In this document: in pieces, positions 1-6,430 of the stretch
How positions within the stretch are numbered: position 1 is the stretch's first letter
How the letters are laid out: the number at the start of each line of letters is the position of its first letter
NCBI GenBank assembly: GCA_022839445.1
Contig: JALHFC010000062.1
Location: forward strand, 1 to 6,430
DNA: 6,430 bases
Source of the DNA: Pelotomaculum sp.
Lineage (GTDB): Bacteria > Bacillota > Desulfotomaculia > Desulfotomaculales > Pelotomaculaceae
Direction: 5' to 3'
Made by a program: the position numbers and the translations under genes
The notes under the pieces: model-generated
What the model saw: the letters and a program-made list of their open reading frames with translations, nothing else
What the model was told of the DNA's origin: nothing
Database searches by the model: none

Positions 1-2327
1 CCGCCTTCGCCGTGCTCGCCGATGCGGAAGGATTTGACGCGGTGGTGCCCTTTTAACTGCCTGTGGATGGCCGTTCTAAGTGAGCCGGTGCCTTTGCCGT
101 GAATGAGGCGGACTCTCGGCAGGCCGGCTAAGTAGGCGTCGTCTAGGTATTTTTCTACCAGGAGCATGGCTTCGTCGGCATATTGTCCTCTCAAGTCAAT
201 CTCGTATGAGATTTCCCTGGCCTTGCCCAGCATCACGCCCGCTACCGAGCTCTGCCCCCCGGCTGGCCGGGGACTTTCTACCTTGCGCAGGTCCTTTAGG
301 GGTACGCTCATTTTAATGACACCCACCTGGACCTGCACGTCGCCCCCGGGACCGGGCGGCGCAAGGATATACCCTTTCTGGTTATACTCAGGCAGAAATA
401 CTTCTTCACCGGGGCGCGCCTGATCCAAGGCAGCCCCTTCCATTACCTTTTTAGGCTTGATCCGGCTAACTTTATGCCGCAGGCTGCTGATCCTTTCCCT
501 GGCCTCTTGGATAGCGACCTCCCTGGCCCGCGTAGCCTCCTCCGCCAGCTTTTCCCTCAGCTCTTTTACAATAGCCCCGGTTTCCAGCCTGGCTTCCCTA
601 ACCAGGGTGCGGGCTTCCTCCTCTGCTTTGGTCAGGATGGACAAGCGCTTTTGGGCTAGATCCGACTCCATTTTCTGCAATCTTTCCTTTAATGTCCTTG
701 CTTCCTCAGTTAGCCGGGCAGCCGCCGCCCGCTCGGCATCCGCCTCCTGCTGCGCCCTTTCCAGGTTTCTCACCAGTTCTTCGACCTGTACTTGCTCCAC
801 CGTCAAAAACTCCCTGGCCCTGTCTACCAGTTCCCCCGGCAGGCCCAGCCTTTTGGCAATTTCAAAGGCGTTGCTCCGGCCCGGTTTGCCGGTCAAAAGG
901 CGAAAGGTGGGCCTTAAGGTGACGGCGTCAAACTCCACGCTGGCGTTTTCCACCCGCTCCCGGGTATAGGCAAAGTTCTTTAGCTCGCTATAGTGAGTGG
1001 TGGCCACGGTCTTTGCGCCCGCACCATGCAGCCTTTCTAAAATCGCCTGGGCCAGGGCGGCGCCCTCGGTGGGGTCTGTCCCCGCGCCCAGTTCATCCAG
1101 CAGCACCAGGCTGTCCCGGCCGGCCTCGCGGACAATACCTACAATGTTGGTCATATGTGAAGAAAAAGTGCTCAGTGACTGCTCGATGCTTTGCTCATCA
1201 CCGATATCGGCAAACACCTGCTTAAATAGGCCAAGCCTGGAACCTTCGCCGGCAGGCACGTGCAGACCGGACTGGGCCATCAGGACCAGCAGCCCGGCAG
1301 TCTTCAGGGCAACTGTTTTGCCGCCGGTATTGGGACCGGTAATAATTAAGGTGTCAAAATCATCTCCCAGCCGGATGTCAACCGGTACGACTTCCCCCTT
1401 TAAGAGCGGGTGCCGGCCCTGGCGGATGTCCATGGCAGCCTCGCCCTCCAGGACAGGCGCCCAGGCGTCCAGGGACTGGCTGTACTTGGCCCTGGCCATG
1501 ATGAAATCCAGTTCACCCAAAGTTTCCAGGGATATTTCAATGGCTTCCCGGTTTTGAGCGATCTCGTCGGAAAGGCCGCTAAGGATCCGCAAAATCTCCT
1601 GCTTTTCCGCCACCATCAGCCTTTTAGTCTCGTTGTTCTTTTCCACCACTGCCATAGGCTCTACAAAGAGCGTGGCGCCGCTGGCGGACTGGTCATGGAC
1701 AATGCCGGGCACCTGCGCGCGGTATTCGATTTTAACGGGGACCACGTAGCGCCCTTCCCTTATGGTCACGATGGGGTCTTGCAGGTACTTGGCATAACTT
1801 GGGGAGCGAATCATATTCTCCAGGTAACTTTTTATATGAGCCTGGGCGCTTACCAGTTTGCGCCGTATCTGCGCCAGCTCCGGGGAAGCGCCGTCCGCCA
1901 CCTCGCCGCTAGGCAAAATAGCCTTCTTTATTTTCTTTTCCAGATCAGGGATAGAGATCAGGGAAAAGACCATGACACTCAGCAAAGGGTAACTCTCCCG
2001 CCTATCCTGCAGGAAGTTCCTGATAATCCTGCCTGCGGTCAGGGTATCGGCAACGGAAATAAGTTCCTCAGGCTCCAGGACGGCCCCGCGGCCTACCCTT
2101 TGCAACGGAACCCGGATGTCCTTCCACCCGCCCATTTCGGCGGTGGGATCCAGCCTTAAAAGTTTCCGCCCTTCGCTGGTCTCATCCTGCCGCCTGAGGA
2201 TGACGGCAAGATCATGCGCCGGAGCGAGGTCCATTACCAGCTCTTTGCCTAAAGGCGAGCCGGCAAAAGACGCCAGGCGCTCCAACACTTTGTGGTATTC
2301 CAGTCTTTTTAAAATCTTTTTATCCAT
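1..2327 (-). CDS. mutS2: Endonuclease MutS2 / ribosome-rescue ATPase (3' end cut by window edge)
   Basis: MutS-family ATPase lacking the mismatch-recognition domain of MutS1. In other species it is linked to suppression of homologous recombination and, in Bacillus, to splitting collided ribosomes. I translated 775 codons without a stop. Domains in order: core/clamp (about residues 1-300, including VHDQSASGATLFVEP); ATPase with Walker A GPNTGGKT at 331-338, STFSSHM at 386-392, Walker B LLDELGAGTDP with D411/E412, and THYSELK; charged coiled coil at about 505-620; KOW/SH3-like segment at about 636-680; Smr domain from about 705 with DLRG at 711-714 and HGKGTG at 743-748. The visible end (RIGEHGEG) matches the conserved final stretch of MutS2, so only about 10 residues are missing; the full length would be about 785, as in B. 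subtilis. The ATG at 2325-2327 is preceded by AAAGGG six bases upstream, and the N-terminus (MDKKILKRLEYHKVLERL) aligns with known MutS2 starts. Last visible gene of the operon, 20 bases after the U32 gene. Family assignment is very secure; DNA versus ribosome role is not decidable from sequence. Confidence 0.97.
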   Translation of the reverse strand, partial: MDKKILKRLEYHKVLERLASFAGSPLGKELVMDLAPAHDLAVILRRQDETSEGRKLLRLDPTAEMGGWKDIRVPLQRVGRGAVLEPEELISVADTLTAGRIIRNFLQDRRESYPLLSVMVFSLISIPDLEKKIKKAILPSGEVADGASPELAQIRRKLVSAQAHIKSYLENMIRSPSYAKYLQDPIVTIREGRYVVPVKIEYRAQVPGIVHDQSASGATLFVEPMAVVEKNNETKRLMVAEKQEILRILSGLSDEIAQNREAIEISLETLGELDFIMARAKYSQSLDAWAPVLEGEAAMDIRQGRHPLLKGEVVPVDIRLGDDFDTLIITGPNTGGKTVALKTAGLLVLMAQSGLHVPAGEGSRLGLFKQVFADIGDEQSIEQSLSTFSSHMTNIVGIVREAGRDSLVLLDELGAGTDPTEGAALAQAILERLHGAGAKTVATTHYSELKNFAYTRERVENASVEFDAVTLRPTFRLLTGKPGRSNAFEIAKRLGLPGELVDRAREFLTVEQVQVEELVRNLERAQQEADAERAAAARLTEEARTLKERLQKMESDLAQKRLSILTKAEEEARTLVREARLETGAIVKELREKLAEEATRAREVAIQEARERISSLRHKVSRIKPKKVMEGAALDQARPGEEVFLPEYNQKGYILAPPGPGGDVQVQVGVIKMSVPLKDLRKVESPRPAGGQSSVAGVMLGKAREISYEIDLRGQYADEAMLLVEKYLDDAYLAGLPRVRLIHGKGTGSLRTAIHRQLKGHHRVKSFRIGEHGEG

Positions 2328-2333
2328 AGCCCG

Positions 2334-2339
2334 CCCTTT
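2334..2339 (-). promoter_or_regulatory. Ribosome binding site of mutS2
   Basis: The minus strand reads AAAGGGCGGGCT directly before the ATG. The AAAGGG core lies six bases from the start codon, inside the 20-base gap after the U32 stop codon. It is a moderate Shine-Dalgarno match and supports the chosen start. Confidence 0.6.
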
Positions 2340-2347
2340 TCTAAGGA

Positions 2348-4882
2348 TTATAATACTCCCCTGTAATAATGCCCTTTGGTAAACCCTTGCGGGCTGCGCC
2401 TGGCCAGGGCTTCTTTTAAACTAGGCATTACCCGTTCCGCCACCTCCGGCAATGCTTCCACAGCGGCACGATAGGTCTTCACAACATCGCGGACATAGCC
2501 GGGTCCCTCGCGCCTGGCCTCGACCCGCAGCACACAGGCGCCTGCTTCCAACAAGGCGCCGGTATCTTCTATGACACAGTGATCCCGGGAGTTAAATAAA
2601 TGCATGCGGCAATGCTGGTCCGTCTCAACTGGAAATACTATTCCCTTGCGGTCCTTGAGGCCGCTGATCAGGCCGCTGCATGGCCCCGGGCAGCCTTTGG
2701 CCCCGCCGCTGCCCAGCAGGCTCCCTACGACGCAATATTCCGATACCATCAGGGGCAGCGCCCCATGTACGATTACCTCAGCCGGAACAGGCAAAGCCGG
2801 GATTAACCGCTTAATCTGCTCCAAGGTCAATTCCGGTGAAAGGGTAACCCGGCTAAACCCTGCCTCAAACAAAATAGCAGCGGTTTCACTGTTAAACACG
2901 TTTAGCGAAAAATCAGCGTAAACCGGCCTGCCGCTGATTTCCCGCACCTTCCCGGCAAGCCCCGCGCTGGAAACCATTACCCCGTCCAGGCGCCAGGCGG
3001 AGGCTTTTTCCAGCAGGCGGTAAAACTGATCAACTTCCCTGTCCTGCATTATACGAGGCGAGGACAGGACAAAGCGTACCCCGGCCCCGGCGCACAATTC
3101 ACTGCCGGCGCGGATATCATCTACCGTTAGCGGTTTTTTGGAGCGGAATTGCTCGCCCCCGAAACATACTTCCCCTGCCCCGGCCTTCACTGCGGCCTCC
3201 AGGGATTCCAGGTCTGTAACAGCTACGGAGAGCGCCGGCTTTGCAGCGCTGCCGGGCGCCGCGCCTCGCTCGCGGGTGAAGGCAGACTGCAGGCGGGACT
3301 CAAAAACATTTTCCGGAACCGGCTCGCCCCTATTGGCCGCCGCCCTTTTAGCCTCCAGCCTGGCCAGGGCCAGCCGCCGCGCCTCGTTAATCTCGCTGAC
3401 CGGTACCATGACCGCACCTTCCAACCGGCATTCCAGCCCGGCCAAATCAAAAGGCGTGTTTCCCAGCCGGGATAGTTGTTTTTCCAGGTAGGCAGGATTT
3501 AGCGGCCGGTTTACGGCCTCCTGGCAAAGGGAATCCGTTTCGGCTTCCCCGTTAAAACCATCAGCATCTTTAGCCTTAACCAGCAGCGGCGCCCCCGGTC
3601 CGGCGTACACTGTAAAGGTAAGAGGTATTTTCTTTTGTTCTTTTGGTGACGCAAAGCTGGCCCTGGCCCGCTCCATCAAGTCCGCGTCATGGGTCTTGAA
3701 AACCCTGTCGCCGGGGAAAACCCGCCCCGGTATATCCAGCTGCACGACCGTCCCGGCCGGCGCGTGGCGCACGGGTTGGCCCCCCTGCAAAATGCGGCCG
3801 ACAACGCAGGCAACCCGGCCTCCCTCGCTCACCCAAACCTCAATGCCGTCCCCAACCCGCAAAGGCGCCTCCAGGGATATTTCCACCAGCTTGCCCTTCT
3901 TTATAACCTTCCTGACCCTGCCCAGGCGGACACCGCGGTTGTTCGGGCGCTTGCAGCTCATTAATTCCCGGCCTGGCCGTCCGAAGAAATAGCCGGTGGT
4001 AAAATCACGGTTAAAGATCTGGGCCAGTTCCCCGGCCTCGTCCGGCGTCACAAAAAATTCACCGCCCGCAGCGGCCCGGTCCAGCAGCGCCCGGTAAATC
4101 CTGACCACTGTCGCCACGTATTCGGGCCTTTTCATCCGCCCCTCGATCTTTAGCGAGCTCACTCCGGCTTCCACTAATTCTGGCAAATGTTCGCTTAGAT
4201 TTAGATCACGGGGGCTCAAAAGGTATTGTCCCACCACCCGGGTTGCGGCCAACTCCCGGCCCTGCCGGTCAACCAGGGCATACTGGAGGCGGCAGGGCTG
4301 GGCGCAACGCCCCCTGTTCCCACTGCGTCCCCCGATTAAACTGGACATCAGGCACTGACCGGAATAACACACACACAGGGCGCCGTGAATAAATACTTCA
4401 ACCTCGATACCACCCTGCCGGACGATTTCTTTTACCGCCTGCAGCGGGAGCTCCCTGGCCAGCACCACCCGTTTGATCCCTGTTTCCTTCAACAAGTGCA
4501 CCATAGGCAAGTTGTGCACGGTCATCTGTGTACTGGCGTGAAGGGGCAGCTCCGGTACGGCCCTCCGGGCCAACCTGACTAAACCCAGGTCCTGGACAAT
4601 AGCCGCGTCGGCCCCGCAGCGCTGCAGGAAATGCAGAAACCTGACCGCGCCGGGCAACTCCCGGTCGTCCAGGAGGACGTTTACCGTAACGTGGACCTTG
4701 ACCCCGCGGACATGAGCAAACTCCACCGCCCGCTCGATTTCCCGGTCGTCGAAGTTCCCTGCCGATTGCCTGGCGTTAAAGCTTTTGCCCCCCAGGTAGA
4801 CGGCATTCGCCCCGTTTTCCACGGCAGCCACCAAAGACTCCCAGTTGCCCGCCGGGGCCAGCAATTCGGGCTTTCGTAACAT
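2348..4882 (-). CDS. Tandem U32-family protein with DUF3656 domain (probable RNA-hydroxylation type, annotated as peptidase/collagenase)
   Basis: An 844-residue protein of the U32 family. Members were first called peptidases or collagenases, but characterised relatives (E. coli RlhA and TrhP, B. subtilis TrhP1/TrhP2) are needed for hydroxylation of rRNA or tRNA pyrimidines, and UbiU/UbiV bind 4Fe-4S clusters. The N-terminal U32 domain (about 1-320) starts with ELLAPAGNWESL and carries the family signature EVFIHGALCVCYSGQCLMS at 162-180; C170, C177, C193 and C197 are candidate cluster ligands. It continues with KIEGRMKRPEY (245-255) and RPNNRGV (312-318). A DUF3656-like segment follows (about 385-515), as in RlhA. 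A second, degenerate U32 module fills about 548-844. No signal peptide or membrane segment is seen, so it is probably cytoplasmic. The start is ATG with a strong upstream GGGAGGAA. It lies 6 bases after the NIF3-like gene and 20 before mutS2. Family is certain; the substrate is inferred and could be rRNA, tRNA or something else. Confidence 0.93.
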   Translation of the reverse strand: MLRKPELLAPAGNWESLVAAVENGANAVYLGGKSFNARQSAGNFDDREIERAVEFAHVRGVKVHVTVNVLLDDRELPGAVRFLHFLQRCGADAAIVQDLGLVRLARRAVPELPLHASTQMTVHNLPMVHLLKETGIKRVVLARELPLQAVKEIVRQGGIEVEVFIHGALCVCYSGQCLMSSLIGGRSGNRGRCAQPCRLQYALVDRQGRELAATRVVGQYLLSPRDLNLSEHLPELVEAGVSSLKIEGRMKRPEYVATVVRIYRALLDRAAAGGEFFVTPDEAGELAQIFNRDFTTGYFFGRPGRELMSCKRPNNRGVRLGRVRKVIKKGKLVEISLEAPLRVGDGIEVWVSEGGRVACVVGRILQGGQPVRHAPAGTVVQLDIPGRVFPGDRVFKTHDADLMERARASFASPKEQKKIPLTFTVYAGPGAPLLVKAKDADGFNGEAETDSLCQEAVNRPLNPAYLEKQLSRLGNTPFDLAGLECRLEGAVMVPVSEINEARRLALARLEAKRAAANRGEPVPENVFESRLQSAFTRERGAAPGSAAKPALSVAVTDLESLEAAVKAGAGEVCFGGEQFRSKKPLTVDDIRAGSELCAGAGVRFVLSSPRIMQDREVDQFYRLLEKASAWRLDGVMVSSAGLAGKVREISGRPVYADFSLNVFNSETAAILFEAGFSRVTLSPELTLEQIKRLIPALPVPAEVIVHGALPLMVSEYCVVGSLLGSGGAKGCPGPCSGLISGLKDRKGIVFPVETDQHCRMHLFNSRDHCVIEDTGALLEAGACVLRVEARREGPGYVRDVVKTYRAAVEALPEVAERVMPSLKEALARRSPQGFTKGHYYRGVL

Positions 4883-4888
4883 TAAAAT

Positions 4889-5845
4889 TTATTCCTCCCG
4901 CTTATATCTTAATAACCCGGCACATGGGATTATCTCAATGCCACGCCCCGCCAGCTCATCCAGGAACAAATTCAGCCCCAGCGAGTCGCTGGCCATGTGC
5001 CCGGCAATGATCACGTTAATGTGGTATTTTTCCGCTTCCTTGCGGTGTTTTTCTCCCATATGCATCACAACCAGGGTACCGACCCCGGCCATCGCCAGCT
5101 TGTCGTAGGCCTCTTCCGAGCCGCTGGTGCCCCCGGTCATGTCCACCATAACCTTGCCGGCGCGCTTTTCCTTTTTCCCCAGGACAATGGACGGCCCGGC
5201 GTTGTACCTGACCGCTGCGGCATACTCGGGAATTTCCTTTAATAATTTTACCACATCGCCCAGTGTCTCCGGCTGTTTTTCATCCATTAATTTTTGGATC
5301 AGGTCGTTAACCAGGTTGTCCGCCGGGGTATGGACGCACATCAGCGGTATATCCAGTAACCTGGCGGCGTCTACCGCCCGGTTGTGGTTTAAGGGCATCA
5401 GGCCCAGCTTTACTTCATTGATCCGGGAAGCCATGATCCCCTCGGCAACGTTGATTGGGACTCCAAACCGGTTAAGCACATCCTCCTGCAGCTTCATCAC
5501 CTGGTAGAGGGCGGACAGGGCCTTGCCCTCCGGGTGGTGGGCGATAATCAGGTCGATTTTCCTGCCCTGGCCGGAGACCCTGTCGGCTAAAAGGACTTCG
5601 CCGGTTTCCATATCTATCCCGGCCAGCACCCTTGACACCTCACGGTCCGGAGCACCATAAAGGACCCTGGTATCCCCGTATGGGTTAAACAACCTTTCCG
5701 TGTCAAATTCCGCCTTCTCGTCTTCCTTCATTTCATCATAGAGTTTTTTTTCTTTTTCCAATAGCTTCAGCACTACTTCCTGTGAGCGTGGATCTTTTCC
5801 CATTCCCTTTTCTATTGCCAAGCGGTAGATCTCTTCTATCTTCAC
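4889..5845 (-). CDS. Divergent NIF3/DUF34-family metal-binding protein
   Basis: A 318-residue protein of the NIF3 (NGG1-interacting factor 3, DUF34, YbgI/YqfO) family, which are di-metal proteins of unsettled biochemical role. Visible family motifs: LIIAHHPEG with H103-H104; VHTPADN with H172 and D176, matching the family's HTNLD; and IIAGHMASDS with H283 and D287, matching the usual GHxxxE. In E. coli YbgI the metal ligands are two His of the HH pair, an Asp, a His and a Glu; here the last appears to be Asp. Residues 1 to about 70 form a charged, helical extension (EKEKKLYDEMKEDEKAEF) instead of the usual short N-terminus with WDNVGL. There is no signal peptide or membrane helix. The start is GTG at 5843-5845 with GAAGGG ten bases upstream; a nearby ATG at 5853-5855 is out of frame. 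The gene lies 20 bases after the glycosylase stop and 6 before the U32 start. Family membership is fairly sure; the function is unknown. Confidence 0.88.
   Translation of the reverse strand: MKIEEIYRLAIEKGMGKDPRSQEVVLKLLEKEKKLYDEMKEDEKAEFDTERLFNPYGDTRVLYGAPDREVSRVLAGIDMETGEVLLADRVSGQGRKIDLIIAHHPEGKALSALYQVMKLQEDVLNRFGVPINVAEGIMASRINEVKLGLMPLNHNRAVDAARLLDIPLMCVHTPADNLVNDLIQKLMDEKQPETLGDVVKLLKEIPEYAAAVRYNAGPSIVLGKKEKRAGKVMVDMTGGTSGSEEAYDKLAMAGVGTLVVMHMGEKHRKEAEKYHINVIIAGHMASDSLGLNLFLDELAGRGIEIIPCAGLLRYKREE
4892..4899 (-). promoter_or_regulatory. Strong Shine-Dalgarno site of the U32 gene, inside the end of the NIF3-like gene
   Basis: The minus strand reads GGGAGGAA, a near-perfect Shine-Dalgarno sequence. 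It occupies the last sense codons (Arg-Glu-Glu) of the upstream gene just before its TAA. The GGAGG core is 11 bases from the ATG at 4880-4882, slightly longer than usual. Ribosomes ending the NIF3-like gene would stop on top of this site, so translational coupling is plausible. Confidence 0.75.
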
Positions 5846-5855
5846 TCTTTTTCAT

Positions 5856-5861
5856 CCCTTC
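5856..5861 (-). promoter_or_regulatory. Ribosome binding site of the NIF3-like gene (supports a GTG start)
   Basis: The minus strand reads GAAGGG ten bases before the GTG at 5843-5845, within an A-rich gap after the glycosylase stop. The ATG lying between them is in another frame and would be too close to this site, so GTG is the better start. Confidence 0.55.
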
Positions 5862-5865
5862 TTTT

Positions 5866-6430
5866 TTATTTTTTGGACACATAGGCGCTGCCCGCCAGGT
5901 AAAAGCGCAGAGGCAACTCCGCCCCCGCCTTGATTCCAATCCGGGTGGTGGTTACTATACCCCCTTTAAGGTTTTCACCCTTGAAAATAAAGAGGGGCCC
6001 GTTTGTAAGGTCGGCGCCGTTATGGCTGCGAGTTATTCCCATAGCCTGCGCCAGCTTGCCCGGACCGCTACATAATTCCACCGGGTTTTGCCGCCCCCTT
6101 CTGGCGCACATCAGGTCAATCCCCTCTAAAGGCTCCAGAGCGCGGACCAGGACCGCCTCCCCCACCCCTTCTGGCGCCGAAACAGCGTTAAAGCAATAGT
6201 ACATGCCATAAATAAAGTAGACGTAGGCGTGGCCCGGCGGCCCGAACATCACCCGGTTGCGCACGGTCATACCACGCGTGGCATGGCAGGCCGGGTCCCC
6301 CTGGATATAGGCTTCCGTTTCCACGATCCGCCCGGCGGCAACCCCCTCCGGAGTACGGCTAACAAGTATGTTTCCCAGCAACCTCCTGGCTACGCCAACG
6401 GTATCCCCGGCGTAAAAAGTGCGGGGCAGG
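5866..6430 (-). CDS. 3-methyladenine DNA glycosylase, AAG/MPG family (5' end cut by window edge)
   Basis: Monofunctional base-excision-repair glycosylase that removes alkylated purines such as 3-methyladenine, and often hypoxanthine, leaving an abasic site. The 187 visible residues begin LPRTFYAGDTVGVARRLLG, which matches the usual N-terminus of this family, so only a few residues and the start codon lie beyond the window; the TTG at 6379-6381 is internal, not the start. Key residues by comparison with human AAG: the catalytic Glu (E125) is the second Glu of RIVETEAY (codon 6313-6315); H136 is in DPACH (6283-6285); Y159 and Y162 are in HAYVYFIYGMYYCFN, N169 is at 6187-6189, and R182 is in AVLVRALEP (6142-6144). 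GPGKLAQAMGI and the ending FYLAGSAYVSKK are also typical. The active site looks intact. Most upstream gene visible; the stop is 20 bases before the NIF3-like GTG. Confidence 0.96.
   Translation of the reverse strand, partial: LPRTFYAGDTVGVARRLLGNILVSRTPEGVAAGRIVETEAYIQGDPACHATRGMTVRNRVMFGPPGHAYVYFIYGMYYCFNAVSAPEGVGEAVLVRALEPLEGIDLMCARRGRQNPVELCSGPGKLAQAMGITRSHNGADLTNGPLFIFKGENLKGGIVTTTRIGIKAGAELPLRFYLAGSAYVSKK

Noticed and set aside
457..1557. Plus-strand open frames of 170 and 186 codons rich in Ser, Ala and Arg.
   Set aside because: They are antisense shadows of the MutS2 ATPase and coiled-coil region, with composition set by the opposite codons and no recognisable motif.
1410..2159. A 249-codon open frame on the plus strand.
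   Set aside because: It lies wholly antisense to mutS2, whose frame encodes a well-conserved protein; the plus-strand translation resembles no family I recognise and such shadows are common in GC-rich genes.
2328..2347. Possible terminator between the U32 gene and mutS2.
   Set aside because: The 20-base gap contains no inverted repeat followed by a T run, and it holds the mutS2 ribosome binding site.
3223..3450. A 75-codon minus-strand frame inside the U32 gene.
   Set aside because: It is a different frame of the same strand within the intact 844-codon U32 gene and carries no recognisable motif or ribosome binding site.
5736..5939. A 67-codon minus-strand frame spanning the glycosylase/NIF3 junction, with an ATG at 5853-5855.
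   Set aside because: It overlaps both real genes in another frame, its N-terminal part is an out-of-frame reading of the glycosylase, and the product is low-complexity and basic.
6379..6381. TTG as the start codon of the glycosylase.
   Set aside because: Conserved family sequence (FYAGDTVGVARRLLG) continues upstream in frame to the window edge, so this TTG is an internal leucine.

Overview
The window holds four closely packed genes, all on the minus strand and read from right to left, with intergenic gaps of only 20, 6 and 20 bases. In transcription order they are: a 3-methyladenine DNA glycosylase of the AAG/MPG family (its first few codons lie beyond the right edge), a divergent NIF3/DUF34-family metalloprotein, an 844-residue tandem U32 protein with a DUF3656 domain, and mutS2 (its last ~10 codons lie beyond the left edge). 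Spacing, shared strand and the ribosome binding site of one gene sitting in the end of the gene before it all suggest a single operon. No RNA gene, mobile element, CRISPR array, convincing promoter or terminator is visible, and no stretch longer than about 20 bases is non-coding.

The organism is most likely a GC-rich member of the Firmicutes, class Clostridia, in the Peptococcaceae / Desulfotomaculum-Pelotomaculum neighbourhood. This is an inference: MutS2 resembles Bacillus MutS2 over its whole length, the U32 protein has the long clostridial architecture, Shine-Dalgarno sites are purine-rich, and a GTG start is used. No species can be named.

Region by region (minus strand): 6430-5866 glycosylase that excises alkylated or deaminated purines; 5845-4889 NIF3-like protein with an N-terminal helical extension and one altered metal ligand; 4882-2348 tandem U32 protein with cysteine sets suggesting Fe-S binding, related to RNA-hydroxylation factors; 2327-1 MutS2 with ATPase, coiled coil, KOW and Smr domains.

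Every gene belongs to a known family, so no wholly new system is evident. The points worth a second look are the degenerate second U32 module with its rearranged cysteines, the Asp-for-Glu change in the NIF3 metal site, the DLR rather than DLH motif in the Smr domain of MutS2, and the pairing of a probable RNA-modifying enzyme with MutS2, now known in Bacillus to act on collided ribosomes.
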